From the NCBI RefSeq assembly GCF_047795645.1, contig NZ_CP181045.1:1736001-1800000 (forward strand): a DNA stretch of 64,000 bases, given 5' to 3'. This stretch comes from Salipaludibacillus sp047795645. GTDB taxonomy: Bacteria; Bacillota; Bacilli; Bacillales; Salisediminibacteriaceae. Position 1 is the first letter of the stretch, and each line of letters opens with the position of its first letter. The notes under the pieces were generated by a model. That model searched no databases, was not told where the DNA came from, and saw nothing but the letters and a program-made list of their open reading frames with translations. The position numbers and the translations under genes are program-made. This document shows positions 1 to 9,055 of the stretch, piece after piece.

Positions 1-20
1 AGACCTTTTTCTCTTTTCAT
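1..20 (-). CDS. gmk: Guanylate kinase, N-terminal start only
   Basis: Only the first codons are inside the window: they read Met-Lys-Arg-Glu-Lys-Gly and run off the left edge. A strong ribosome-binding site (GGAGG) lies 5 bases upstream of the ATG. The identity rests on the short N-terminus, which resembles Bacillus Gmk, and on position: in Bacillus the order is yloC, remA, gmk. Gmk would phosphorylate GMP to GDP. The catalytic region is not visible, so the call is mainly synteny. Confidence 0.75.
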
Positions 21-117
21 ACAAACCTCCAACAATCATTTATCAATTTAGTTTATCATGTTATTTACATTTTAGGAAAGGTTAACTTCATTAAACGATA
101 AAGGATCTGACATCATT

Positions 118-381
118 TTATTCTTCCGTTGCATCCTCTTTGCTCGTGATGACCCGTTGTGCAACCGTTTCAGGTTGTACTGCCGATAAAATAACATGAT
201 CGCTATCAGCAATAATAACGGCCCTCGTTCGCCGACCATATGTAGCATCTACCAACATATTTCTCTCTCTTGCATCAGAAATAATCCGTTTAATAGGAGC
301 CGATTCAGGGCTCACAATCGAAATCACTCGATTCGCAGATACGATATTTCCAAAACCTATGTTAATTAACTTAATATCCAA
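118..381 (-). CDS. remA: RemA, extracellular matrix regulatory protein
   Basis: An 87-residue protein carrying the family's near-invariant core (NIGFGNIVSANR, SPESAPIKRI, ATYGRRTRAV, DSDHVILSAVQPETVA). In B. subtilis RemA is a DNA-binding activator of matrix (eps) and osmoprotection genes. An upstream in-frame ATG at 387 sits one base from the AGGAG ribosome-binding site, so it is too close. A TTG at 381 has ideal 7-base spacing and yields Met-Asp-Ile-Lys, aligning with the known Met-Thr-Ile-Lys start, so I prefer TTG. It lies between yloC and gmk and is probably co-transcribed with them. Confidence 0.95.
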   Translation of the reverse strand: MDIKLINIGFGNIVSANRVISIVSPESAPIKRIISDARERNMLVDATYGRRTRAVIIADSDHVILSAVQPETVAQRVITSKEDATEE

Positions 382-494
382 TTTCATTCTCCTATCTATA
401 ATTACAATTTTAAAATACAATTTATAAGTTACTGGCTCACGCCAAAAATGATGTTAGCCAATTTCTCAATCTTTATTTAGCTCTAATAAATGAA

Positions 495-1376
495 CTATTC
501 TATGTTTTGAACTTGCTCGCGAATTTTCTCTAACTCTGCTTTTACATTCACGACAATTTGGCTGATTTCAATATGACTAGCCTTAGAACCAATCGTATTT
601 GTTTCCCTGTTTAATTCTTGGACAAGAAAATCTAGTTTTCGTCCTACGACAGTTGCATCATTTAAGATTTCTAAGAATTGCCTTACATGACTATCAATTC
701 TTGTTAATTCCTCTTCAATATCTGATTTATCCGCAAATACAGCAACTTCCGTTAATATTCGCGAAGAGTCCACTTCCACCGTTCCATCAATAAATTCCTC
801 TACCTTTTTCAGAAGCCGGTCTCGATGTTCTTGTTGCACTTGAGGGGCAAACTTACGCAGACCTTCTAAAGCTCCATTTAAGTAGTTGAGTCGCTGAATC
901 ATATCTTTCCGAAGCGCCTTACCTTCAGCATTTCTCATCTCGACTAATTGTAAGGTAGCCGCTTCCACTGCCGCTTCCACCATATTTTCAAGTTCTTCTG
1001 AAACCTCATCTGCCTCGTTAACAGTTACAATCTCCTCATGAAGAAGTAACTGATCAATTGGCATTGCAACTGGATTACTCACTTTTTCTGACATTTGATT
1101 ATATATTTTGTGATACTGATCAAAGAGATCCCAATCAACGGACAATGCCCTTTTTACGACACCTTCGTCATGTACGTTTAAAAACACGTCGACTTTACCA
1201 CGTTTCACATAATATGTAATTATCTTTTTTATCCGATCTTCTAAAAAAAATAATTGTCTTGGCATCCGTATATTAATTTCGCAAAAACGATGATTTACTG
1301 CCTTCATTTCCACTGTAAGCTGACAATTGTGATTTTCCTTTGAAGATCGTCCATATCCTGTCATACTCATTATCAT
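495..1376 (-). CDS. yloC: YicC/YloC family endoribonuclease
   Basis: About 293 residues, the usual family length. The N-terminus has the signature SMTGYGR and the C-terminus the conserved block around residues 255-285 (GRKLDFLVQELNRETNTIGSK). The YicC family was long of unknown function (DUF1732 at the C-terminus) and has recently been shown to act as an endoribonuclease that helps turn over small RNAs in E. coli; the exact role in Bacillus is less clear. The start is ambiguous: a GTG at 1391 and ATGs at 1376 and 1370 are possible and none has a strong ribosome-binding site. I chose 1376 by comparison with the family N-terminus. remA follows downstream. Confidence 0.92.
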   Translation of the reverse strand: MIMSMTGYGRSSKENHNCQLTVEMKAVNHRFCEINIRMPRQLFFLEDRIKKIITYYVKRGKVDVFLNVHDEGVVKRALSVDWDLFDQYHKIYNQMSEKVSNPVAMPIDQLLLHEEIVTVNEADEVSEELENMVEAAVEAATLQLVEMRNAEGKALRKDMIQRLNYLNGALEGLRKFAPQVQQEHRDRLLKKVEEFIDGTVEVDSSRILTEVAVFADKSDIEEELTRIDSHVRQFLEILNDATVVGRKLDFLVQELNRETNTIGSKASHIEISQIVVNVKAELEKIREQVQNIE

Positions 1377-1498
1377 TTCTATCACATCCACAATCTATAT
1401 TCTAAACAATTTTGACGAATACAACAAGGGGGGCTAGCATATTTAGCTGAATTATGACCAGATTATCACATATTTTAAAGTACAATACAGCTTTTTAT

Positions 1499-1526
1499 TT
1501 GTCAGAACCTCTGTGTTTGCTATAAT
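1499..1526 (+). promoter_or_regulatory. Sigma-A promoter of rqcH
   Basis: A -35 box TTGTCA (1499-1504), a 16-base spacer and a perfect -10 box TATAAT (1521-1526) lie about 50 bases before the rqcH start and point along the plus strand. Confidence 0.75.
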
Positions 1527-1577
1527 GTACAGGGAACATAAAATGATTCTTCAAGAATATAAAAAGGAGGTGTCCCG

Positions 1578-3302
1578 ATGTCTTTTGATGGCATTGTTAC
1601 ACGAGCGGTCACCGATGATTTAAAACAAACTATTGTAAGTGGTAGAATAGCTAAAATTCACCAGCCCTTTCCAACAGACCTGATGTTGACAGTTAGAGCG
1701 AATGGAAAAAATCATTCATTATTTTTCTCTGTTAACCCGTCATTTGCACGTTTTCATTTAACAAATATTAAGTTTGATAACCCTCAAGAGCCCCCGATGT
1801 TTTGCATGGTATTAAGAAAACATCTTGAAGGAAGTATTTTAGAGAGCATTGAACAAGATGGGTTAGAAAGAATTGTCACTTTTTCTTTTAAAGGCCGAAA
1901 TGAATTAGGGGATGTTTCTTACAAAAAATTAATTCTTGAGCTGATGGGAAGACATAGTAACATTCTCTTTGTCGACAAAGAGAATGATCTCATATTAGAT
2001 AGTATCAAACATATCTCACCTGCTCAATCTCAGCACCGAACTGTCTTACCTGGTCAATTTTATAAAGAACCTCCTCACATGGATAAATTAAATCCTTTGA
2101 AAATGGACGAGGATTTATTATTAAAAAACTTAGATTTTAATAAAGGGAAAATGGACCAACAAATGAGAGATACCTTTAGCGGGCTTTCTCCTCAAGTAAT
2201 TAAGGAAATTCTATTTCAAGCAAAGTTTAGCAATCGAGAGACATTACCACCTTCATTTTTAAAGGTGCTTGAACCAGTGCAAAGTGGAGATTACTATCCT
2301 TTTATGATTACAGGTTCGGCAAAAGATGCTTTCTCCGTGATTCCTTTGAATCATCTTGAAGGAGAACGCCAGCACTTTGACTCTGTTCATGAAATGTTAG
2401 ACCGTTACTATGTTGACAAAGCTGAACGAGATCGCGTCAAACAAAGAGCCCATGATTTAGAACGTTTTTTGAGAAATGAGTATTCAAAAAACAAAAAGAA
2501 AATAGGCAAGTTAGAAAATACCTTGAAAGATGCAGACAAAGCTAAGAAACAGCAAAAATATGGAGAGCTACTAACAGCTCACATGCATCTAGCTTCTCCA
2601 GGTCAAAAAGAATTAACTGTCGTAGATTATTACGATCCAGATCAAAATGAAATAACAATCCCACTCAATCAGCAAAAATCTATCTCAGAAAATGCACAGC
2701 AATTTTTCAAAAAATACCATAAACTTAAAAATTCTGTGGCCTTTGTAAAAAAACAAATTGCTGATGCTGAGAGAGAAATGGATTATTTCGATACGTTGAT
2801 TCAGCAGGTTGAAATCGCAACAACGAGGGATCTAGCAGATATACGTGAAGAGTTAGAAAACGGTGGTTATTTAAAAAAGAAAGCCGATAAAAATAAGAAA
2901 AAAAAGAAAAAGCCAAGTAAGCCTACTGTTGAGAGATATGTTTCATCTGAAGGCGTTGACCTTTATGTTGGTAAAAACAACAAGCAAAATGAATACTTGA
3001 CGAATCGTCTTGCTCGACAAGACGATACATGGCTTCACACTAAGGATATTCCTGGTTCTCATGTCATTATTCGAGATCAAGATTTTTCTGAACAGACGTT
3101 ACTTGAAGCTGCTAATTTATCCGCTTATTTCAGTAAAAGTCGCATGTCTGGTCAAGTGCCAGTTGATTACACACTCGTGCGGTACGTCAAGAAACCTAAT
3201 GGAGCAAAACCTGGGTTTGTTACTTATGACAATCAAACGACAGTGTTTGTAAATCCCGATCCTAACATTATCCGGCAACTTGAACTAAACGCAAAGAAAT
3301 AG
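1578..3302 (+). CDS. rqcH: RqcH/NEMF-family ribosome quality control protein
   Basis: A 574-residue NFACT protein (formerly called a fibronectin-binding protein, FbpA/YloA). RqcH binds stalled 50S subunits carrying peptidyl-tRNA, recruits tRNA-Ala and adds C-terminal alanine tails that mark nascent chains for degradation. Visible parts: an NFACT-N domain from residue 1 to about 260 with the ELMGRHSNI block, a long charged coiled coil (about 285-440), a lysine-rich linker, and a C-terminal NFACT-R/DUF814 domain with DTWLHTKDIPGSHVIIR near residue 482. AAAGGAGG precedes the ATG. It is transcribed from its own promoter against the surrounding minus-strand genes. A 12-bp terminator follows directly. 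Confidence 0.96.
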   Translation: MSFDGIVTRAVTDDLKQTIVSGRIAKIHQPFPTDLMLTVRANGKNHSLFFSVNPSFARFHLTNIKFDNPQEPPMFCMVLRKHLEGSILESIEQDGLERIVTFSFKGRNELGDVSYKKLILELMGRHSNILFVDKENDLILDSIKHISPAQSQHRTVLPGQFYKEPPHMDKLNPLKMDEDLLLKNLDFNKGKMDQQMRDTFSGLSPQVIKEILFQAKFSNRETLPPSFLKVLEPVQSGDYYPFMITGSAKDAFSVIPLNHLEGERQHFDSVHEMLDRYYVDKAERDRVKQRAHDLERFLRNEYSKNKKKIGKLENTLKDADKAKKQQKYGELLTAHMHLASPGQKELTVVDYYDPDQNEITIPLNQQKSISENAQQFFKKYHKLKNSVAFVKKQIADAEREMDYFDTLIQQVEIATTRDLADIREELENGGYLKKKADKNKKKKKKPSKPTVERYVSSEGVDLYVGKNNKQNEYLTNRLARQDDTWLHTKDIPGSHVIIRDQDFSEQTLLEAANLSAYFSKSRMSGQVPVDYTLVRYVKKPNGAKPGFVTYDNQTTVFVNPDPNIIRQLELNAKK

Positions 3303-3305
3303 ATA

Positions 3306-3347
3306 AAAGGATCGAATGAGAGCGATGCTCAAATTCGATCCTTTTTT
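3306..3347 (+). terminator. rqcH intrinsic terminator
   Basis: A 12-bp inverted repeat (AAAGGATCGAAT / ATTCGATCCTTT) with a second small stem in the loop, followed by a T run on the plus strand, begins 4 bases after the rqcH stop. Confidence 0.9.
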
Positions 3348-3440
3348 AAGTTCACTAATTTATTGTTGAAATGATTCTTCTATACTGCACAAGGCTCCTC
3401 TTCCGCTTCCAGCTCCAGAATTACATCTCATCAACCAAAA

Positions 3441-3478
3441 GAAGCTATCCCCCAAATGATCATTTTGAGGACAGCTTC
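3441..3478 (-). terminator. Terminator after the ABC exporter operon
   Basis: Inverted repeat with arms GAAGCTGTCC and GGATAGCTTC (one mismatch), plus inner pairing, followed on the minus strand by TTTTGG. It lies about 50 bases past the stop of the second exporter gene. Confidence 0.7.
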
Positions 3479-3530
3479 TAAACTAACTAAAAGTGATTGA
3501 AAGAACTCTACAAACCTAGCTTCATTCTTC

Positions 3531-5381
3531 TCACCCTGCATCTAATACTTTAAATTGAGATTTCACAAGGCCGTAGTACTCTCCACGTTGATCAATTAAT
3601 TCTTGATGATTACCTTGTTCTAAAATATTGCCATTTTCCAAAACAATGATATTATCGGCTTCACGAATCGTCGACAATCGATGAGCAATCATAATCGCTG
3701 TTCGACCATGAAGCAACTTTTTCAACGCACGTTGGATCAATTGTTCTGTTTCTGTATCAATTGACGCCGTTGCTTCATCTAAAATCAAAATTTTAGGATC
3801 AGCTAACAACGCTCTAGCGAAAGAAATAAGCTGCCTTTCTCCAACTGAAAGAATATTTCCACGTTCTTCCACTTCCGTTTCATAACCGTTGTTTAACTGA
3901 GTAATGAACTTATCTGCGCCTACCGTTTGGGCAGCCTCAATAATCTCTTCCTTACTTGCATCTGGCCGACCAAATCGGATATTATCGAGAATCGTCCCTG
4001 AAAAGATAAACGTATCTTGAAGCACGATACTTACCTTTTCACGCAGACTATCAAGACGAATATCTCTTAGGTCATTCCCATCGAGAAGTACTCGACCTTT
4101 CGTTGGATCATAGAACCGACTAATTAAACTAACAATCGTCGATTTTCCGCTTCCTGTATGACCGACTAAAGCGACCGTCTGACCCGGTTTCATTTCTAAA
4201 TCAATCTGATTTAGCGCTATTCGATCTGAATCATAAGCGAATTCAACATTTTCAAATTGAATATGGCCATGAACTTCATTTAACGTTTTAGCTTTCGTTT
4301 TTTCTGGAACAGACGGTTGTTCATCAAGGAATTCGAAAATTCGTTCAGATGAAGCCATACCGACAAGCAGTTGATTATACATTTGTCCTAAGCGAGAAAT
4401 TGGTTCCCAGAACATTCCAACATATAGAGAAAAGGCAAAGAAAGCTCCAATCGATAGTGACTCAACTTGAATTAAATAAACACCATACCAAAGGAGGATA
4501 GCCGTACCAATGGCACCACTCATTTCTACCATTGGTCGGAACATTGCGCTCTTCTTTGTTGCATTTCTCCAGGCTTGAAAGTTTCCTTCATTCATTTGAT
4601 TAAAAAAACCAATGTTCTCTTTTTCCTGCGTATAAGATTGTGTCACACGAATACCTTGAATGCTTTCATTTAAGTGAGAGTTAATCATTGATTGCTTAAT
4701 CCGAACATCCTGCCAAGAACGGCGGATTTTTCTTCTAAGTTTTGTCGATAAAAAGAACATCAACGGTAGAACGATCATAATCGCTAACGTTAATTCAGGA
4801 CTAATAATAAACAACATAACAATAATCCCAATCAGCATAATCATATCCATTAATAAATTGATGACACCATTTGTAAATAAATCTTGTAAGCTATTTACGT
4901 CGTTTGTAATACGAACGAGTATCGAACCTGCAGATCGCTGGTCAAAAAATCGGTGCGAAAGCCGTTGAATATGATTAAACAATCCTTTTCTTAAATCAAA
5001 TATGACAAGTTGACCCAATTTATTCATGTATTTTATTCGTAACGTATTTCCTATCCATGAAATCACATAAAGTAAGGTGATGACTAAAACCATAAGCATT
5101 AAAAAATTCATGTCACCAGTTTCCATAATTCTATCTAAAATGTAACTACCAATCAAAATAGGAGCCAAAAGTCGAACTGCAGTCGACAAGATCATTCCAA
5201 GGATCGCAATCGGCAAAATATTTGTTGCGTAAGGTTTCATATAAGCAAATAAACGGGTCATCTGCATCCAATTAAACGGCTTTTCTATTGCTTGATCCAT
5301 CGAGTAATGGAATCTTTTTAATGTGCGAGATTCCGTCTCATTTTCGTATTGGTTCTTTGCACGTTTTTCCTCTTTCGTCAT
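3531..5381 (-). CDS. ABC exporter half-transporter, canonical-ATPase subunit
   Basis: About 616 residues: an N-terminal six-helix membrane domain (about 45-325) and a nucleotide-binding domain with Walker A GHTGSGKST, Q-loop and Walker B ILILDE retaining the catalytic glutamate. Its signature motif is LSVGE rather than LSGGQ. With the partner upstream, which has the opposite defect, this is the arrangement of heterodimeric exporters such as BmrCD (YheI/YheH) and LmrCD, where one ATP site is degenerate. The substrate is unknown; multidrug export is the common role. An in-frame GTG at 5390 overlaps the ribosome-binding site GGGGG, so ATG 5381 is the likely start. It begins 13 bases after its partner's stop. 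Confidence 0.9.
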   Translation of the reverse strand: MTKEEKRAKNQYENETESRTLKRFHYSMDQAIEKPFNWMQMTRLFAYMKPYATNILPIAILGMILSTAVRLLAPILIGSYILDRIMETGDMNFLMLMVLVITLLYVISWIGNTLRIKYMNKLGQLVIFDLRKGLFNHIQRLSHRFFDQRSAGSILVRITNDVNSLQDLFTNGVINLLMDMIMLIGIIVMLFIISPELTLAIMIVLPLMFFLSTKLRRKIRRSWQDVRIKQSMINSHLNESIQGIRVTQSYTQEKENIGFFNQMNEGNFQAWRNATKKSAMFRPMVEMSGAIGTAILLWYGVYLIQVESLSIGAFFAFSLYVGMFWEPISRLGQMYNQLLVGMASSERIFEFLDEQPSVPEKTKAKTLNEVHGHIQFENVEFAYDSDRIALNQIDLEMKPGQTVALVGHTGSGKSTIVSLISRFYDPTKGRVLLDGNDLRDIRLDSLREKVSIVLQDTFIFSGTILDNIRFGRPDASKEEIIEAAQTVGADKFITQLNNGYETEVEERGNILSVGERQLISFARALLADPKILILDEATASIDTETEQLIQRALKKLLHGRTAIMIAHRLSTIREADNIIVLENGNILEQGNHQELIDQRGEYYGLVKSQFKVLDAG

Positions 5382-5394
5382 ATTGTTCACCCCC

Positions 5395-7149
5395 TCATTT
5401 TGCTTCTTCTAAAAATTGATTTCGGTCTTGGAATTGAATATCATAGATCCGACGGTATTGTCCATCACTGTTTTGTAGAAGCTCTTTGTGAGTTCCTTGT
5501 TCAACAATTTTCCCTTCTTCAAGAACAAGAATTTCGTCAGCATGCATTAGAGATGAAATTCTATGAGCAATAATGAATGTCGTCCTTCCTTGCATCACTT
5601 CACGAAATGCCGCTTGAATTTTAGCTTCTGTTTCCATATCAACGGCACTTGTTGCATCATCAAGTATAAGAATACTTGGATTTATACAAATCGCTCTTGC
5701 AATCGCAATTCTTTGTTTCTGTCCACCAGATAATCCACCACCACGTTCACCTAATACTGTATCGTAGCCTTTCGGTAAATCCATAATAAACTCATGGGCA
5801 TCGGCTCGTTTGGCCGCATCTATAATTTGATCCAATGTCTTCTCAGGAGCACCATAGGAAATATTATCTTTTACTGAAGATGAGAAAAGAAAAGATTCTT
5901 GTAGCACAACACCTGTATTTTTTCGAATCGTTTTTAATGAATAGTCAGAAATTGTTCTTCCATCAATCGTAATTTTACCTCTTTCAGGCTCATAAAAACG
6001 CGTAATAAGTTGAGTAATCGATGTTTTTCCCGATCCTGTAGCTCCAATGAGACCAACTGTTTTACCAGGTTTGGCTTCAAAAGAAATATTATTTAGTGCG
6101 AGATCCTCGTCCTCGTCATAACTGTGGCTTACATTCTCAAACACAACATGCCCATCAAGTTGACTCTTTTCAATCGCATCTTCTCCATCGAAAATGTCTT
6201 CGCGTTCATCAAGAACTTGGATAAGCCTTTCTCCTGAAGCTTTTGCTTGAGAGAAAGTATTGACGATAAACCCTAGATTCATCAATGGATTGATAATGAA
6301 CCAAATTAAGCTAAAAAACGCAACGAGAACACCAGGCTGAATTGTACCATTAATTACTAGCCAACCACCGTAACCCAACAAGACAACAACACAAATATGT
6401 CCAATTAATTCCATTAAAGGAAAGTAGCGAGCCCATATATTAGAAGTGTGAATAAATTTGTCTTTATAATCATTATTTGTAGCATCAAATCTACCTATCT
6501 CATAACCTTCTTTTGATAACGATTTTACCGTGTTCATCCCACTAATGTTTTCTTGTGCTTTCGTCGTCATACTAGCTAATGATTTACGAATACGTGTAAA
6601 TGCTGGATGAACTTCCTTATCAAATTTGTACACAGTAACTACAAGAAATGGCATTGCTGCCAATGTAACGATGGCCAAAGATGGACTGTAGTAAAACATA
6701 ATTCCCATACTTAACCCGACCAGCATTACTAAGTTAATTAATTGAGCAAAACCAAAGGATAAAAAGAAACGAAATCCTTCTACATCCGCTGTTAAGCGTG
6801 ACATCAAATCACCAGTTCGCGCATTATCGTAATAGCGGAATGGTAAGAATTGTAGTTTTTTGTACAGGGCGTTACGAAGTTCGTAAACAGCCTGAATCCC
6901 AAATAAATCACCTAAGTATTGATGATAATATACAGCAACGGATTTCAGTAGAGTGATTATTAAAAATCCTATAGCCACATATGGTACTAGCTGAAAGTTC
7001 TCACCTAACACAACATGGTCAATTGTCACTTGTAAAATGACTGGATAAGCTACTGTAAATGCTGTAACAGCTAATAAAAATATAATGGACAAAAAGAAAA
7101 AGCGTTTATAAGGCCAATAAAAATCTTTTAAACGTTTGAAAGTGTCCAT
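5395..7149 (-). CDS. ABC exporter half-transporter, degenerate-ATPase subunit
   Basis: A 584-residue half transporter with six predicted membrane helices (about 15-310) and a C-terminal ATPase domain: Walker A GATGSGKTS, intact signature LSGGQ, and Walker B ILILDD, where aspartate replaces the catalytic glutamate. That substitution marks the degenerate site of a heterodimeric type IV exporter, so only the composite site formed with the downstream subunit's glutamate and this LSGGQ should hydrolyse ATP efficiently. AAAGGAGG precedes the ATG. Length and motif split match BmrC/YheI, but YfiB-type transporters cannot be excluded, so no symbol is given. Confidence 0.9.
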   Translation of the reverse strand: MDTFKRLKDFYWPYKRFFFLSIIFLLAVTAFTVAYPVILQVTIDHVVLGENFQLVPYVAIGFLIITLLKSVAVYYHQYLGDLFGIQAVYELRNALYKKLQFLPFRYYDNARTGDLMSRLTADVEGFRFFLSFGFAQLINLVMLVGLSMGIMFYYSPSLAIVTLAAMPFLVVTVYKFDKEVHPAFTRIRKSLASMTTKAQENISGMNTVKSLSKEGYEIGRFDATNNDYKDKFIHTSNIWARYFPLMELIGHICVVVLLGYGGWLVINGTIQPGVLVAFFSLIWFIINPLMNLGFIVNTFSQAKASGERLIQVLDEREDIFDGEDAIEKSQLDGHVVFENVSHSYDEDEDLALNNISFEAKPGKTVGLIGATGSGKTSITQLITRFYEPERGKITIDGRTISDYSLKTIRKNTGVVLQESFLFSSSVKDNISYGAPEKTLDQIIDAAKRADAHEFIMDLPKGYDTVLGERGGGLSGGQKQRIAIARAICINPSILILDDATSAVDMETEAKIQAAFREVMQGRTTFIIAHRISSLMHADEILVLEEGKIVEQGTHKELLQNSDGQYRRIYDIQFQDRNQFLEEAK

Positions 7150-7378
7150 TTTTCCACCTCCTTTTATATCTTTGTTACTTTTGATATCTTCTGCTGAAGT
7201 TCTTAGTTTATTGACTGAGTCGCGAGTAAATAAATATTTTCTTCAGTGAATTCTTCGATTTTTCCACAAGTGTCTGACAGGTTCCGGATGCATGGAGACG
7301 TATGTTACTCATGGATTTTAAGCAACAAATATAATATATCGGTTTACGAAGTAAATTTCTATCTGAAATCGTTGTCAA
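7150..7378 (-). promoter_or_regulatory. Promoter and roughly 200-base leader of the ABC exporter operon
   Basis: On the minus strand TTGACA (7373-7378) is followed after 17 bases by a weak -10 box TTTACT (7350-7355). The leader to the first exporter gene is about 200 bases. It contains two overlapping short reading frames (34 codons starting near 7313, and 16 codons starting near 7292) without clear ribosome-binding sites, and a stem of the form TTATT-ACT / AGT-AATAA near 7208-7235. The promoter call is moderate; the leader function is unproven. Confidence 0.45.
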
Positions 7379-7786
7379 AAAGTAGCATATTAGCTAAATT
7401 TACTTTGTTATACGGAATATAGTCGATAGTATTTTACAATTACAACGAATTACGCCTCTTTCCTGTAATTATTATAATTGTGCGAAATAATAATAAAATA
7501 ATAACGTTGAAAATAGCATCCCTTTATTTCAACCACTGATTGACTGAAGAATTTATACATAGCCGACTCTCGAGAAGATATACCATTATTAAAAATAACC
7601 TTATTTGAAGATATAGTAACGTCCACAAACAGATATACATTCTTTTCTTTTAAAACCATGACTTTTGCATATTCTTTTTTTGAATTTTCTATTATGTTAA
7701 TGATGGACTGAGACGAAAAGAGAAGTTTTTCATTTACGAAAAAAAAGCGTGGTTTATTGCCTCTTTACTTTTACGAAGCTAATTCC
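7379..7786. other. Gap with no supportable gene
   Basis: AT-rich sequence between the exporter promoter and the dispersed repeat. A 69-codon open frame on the minus strand (7450-7659) lacks a ribosome-binding site and any recognisable motif, so I do not call it a gene. No RNA gene or further promoter is convincing here. Confidence 0.5.
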
Positions 7787-7840
7787 ATTAGAAAAACTCG
7801 GCTTATGCTTGTCGCAAACATTTTTAAAGTATAAAAAGTA
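7787..7840 (-). repeat. Shortened copy (E) of the terminator-linked dispersed repeat
   Basis: Shares both ends of the roughly 100-bp repeat found at 32874, 56408, 58274 and 61322: on the minus strand it begins with a TTTTTATACTTTAAAAATGTTT-like segment and ends with GCGACAAGC...GTTTTTCTAATGG. The middle is missing. Like the others it lies directly 3' of a gene's terminator in the same orientation. Confidence 0.6.
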
Positions 7841-7842
7841 AT

Positions 7843-7884
7843 AAAACGCTTAGATTCTTGCTTTGAATCCAAGCGCTTCGTTTT
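7843..7884 (-). terminator. Terminator after the dioxygenase gene
   Basis: Imperfect inverted repeat whose outer arms are AAAACG/CGTTTT and inner arms GATTC/GAATC, about 70 bases past the dioxygenase stop on the minus strand. It adjoins repeat copy E. Confidence 0.65.
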
Positions 7885-7951
7885 AAGCTTTTCATGTAAA
7901 CTTGCGAAGAGTTAAATTTCCCTTCAAAGTGATTAGTTCTTCTACACCTGC

Positions 7952-8929
7952 TTATTCTTTCTTGAATTCTATCGTACTTCTGACCGTATCAATCGGACGT
8001 ACCATTTTTTCAATTTGCTCTCGCTGGCCTTCTAAAAAAGGAGGCAAGGATAACTTTTCTCCAAGTGTTTCATATGGTTCGTCTCCCATAAATCCAGGCC
8101 CATCAGTAGCAAATTCAAATAAAATTTGCGGAGCGACTCTTGCGTAAAGAGATTTAAAGAAGAAACGATCAACAAAGCCGGAAGTGTTCATTCCAAATCC
8201 TCGCAAACGATTATCCCAAGCATCTAATTCAGCACGATCATTTATTCGAAATGCTGTGTGATGAACTGTACCGAAACCTTGCTGCGCTGGTGGTAGAACG
8301 ACATTATGCTCTACGATAACTTGTGCACCATTTCCACCTTCACCTAATTCAAATAAGTGAAAAGATCCCTCTTGAGATATCTCTCTAAATAATAACACAT
8401 CTTCTAATACTTGTTTGAGATTATTAAATTCTGCTATTCTAATGAATATTGGTCCTAATCCGGTAATTGCATATTCTAATGGAACCGGACCATCTTGCCA
8501 AGGAGTTCCTGACTTGACGCCTTTATTCTTTTCATCTGAAATCAATTGGTACTGCTGATCATCGAAATCCACAAAAGAAAGTGTCTTTTTCCCAAAACTT
8601 TCCTTTATCCCTAAATGCTTAACTTCTAATCGATCAAATCTCTTAACCCAATAGTCTAATGCAGCATCCGATGGTAGACGGAAGGATGTTTTTGATATTT
8701 CATTCGTTCCATGGACACCTTTTGGAATTCCCGGAAAATCAAAAAAAGTCATGTCTGTTCCAGCATTACCTTTGTCATCCGCAAAAAATAAATGATACGT
8801 TTGGATATCATCTTGATTGACTGTTTTTTTAACTAACCTCATCCCTAACACATAAGTAAAAAATTCATAGTTCTTCTCGGCACTACTTGTAATTGCTGTT
8901 ACATGGTGCAAACCTTTTAATTCATTCAT
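7952..8929 (-). CDS. Ring-cleaving dioxygenase of the vicinal-oxygen-chelate (glyoxalase) superfamily, MhqA/MhqO type
   Basis: About 325 residues with two tandem glyoxalase-fold modules. The first starts with LKGLHHVTAIT, whose histidine is a metal ligand. The second contains TVHHTAFR, and a C-terminal glutamate in ILFEFATDGPGF would complete the site. These are non-haem iron ring-cleavage dioxygenases; in B. subtilis MhqA, MhqE and MhqO protect against quinones, hydroquinones and catechols. ATG 8929 has a GGAGG site 8 bases upstream, better than the in-frame ATGs further out. A MarR-type gene resembling MhqR lies directly upstream and an MhqR-like palindrome sits in the gap, so quinone-induced expression is likely. 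Confidence 0.88.
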   Translation of the reverse strand: MNELKGLHHVTAITSSAEKNYEFFTYVLGMRLVKKTVNQDDIQTYHLFFADDKGNAGTDMTFFDFPGIPKGVHGTNEISKTSFRLPSDAALDYWVKRFDRLEVKHLGIKESFGKKTLSFVDFDDQQYQLISDEKNKGVKSGTPWQDGPVPLEYAITGLGPIFIRIAEFNNLKQVLEDVLLFREISQEGSFHLFELGEGGNGAQVIVEHNVVLPPAQQGFGTVHHTAFRINDRAELDAWDNRLRGFGMNTSGFVDRFFFKSLYARVAPQILFEFATDGPGFMGDEPYETLGEKLSLPPFLEGQREQIEKMVRPIDTVRSTIEFKKE

Positions 8930-9024
8930 GATAACTTCCTCCAATAAGAGCATCATTTGCCCCGTTTTATTTATTAAATTGAATCTTATTCTTATTCTAT
9001 AAAGTATTTAAAACGATTTAATAT

Positions 9025-9043
9025 ATTATTAAATCGAGATAAT
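9025..9043 (-). promoter_or_regulatory. Probable MhqR operator before the dioxygenase
   Basis: On the minus strand the site reads TATTATCTCGATTTAATAA, matching one half (ATCTCGA) of the MhqR consensus TATCTCGAATTCGAGATA and a weak second half. It lies between mhqR and the dioxygenase, near a possible promoter (TTGAGT then TAATAT). Confidence 0.5.
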
Positions 9044-9055
9044 ACTCAAAAATAT

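Noticed and set aside
7450..7659. 69-codon reading frame on the minus strand
   Set aside because: No ribosome-binding site, no family resemblance, and it lies in an AT-rich gap where such frames arise by chance.
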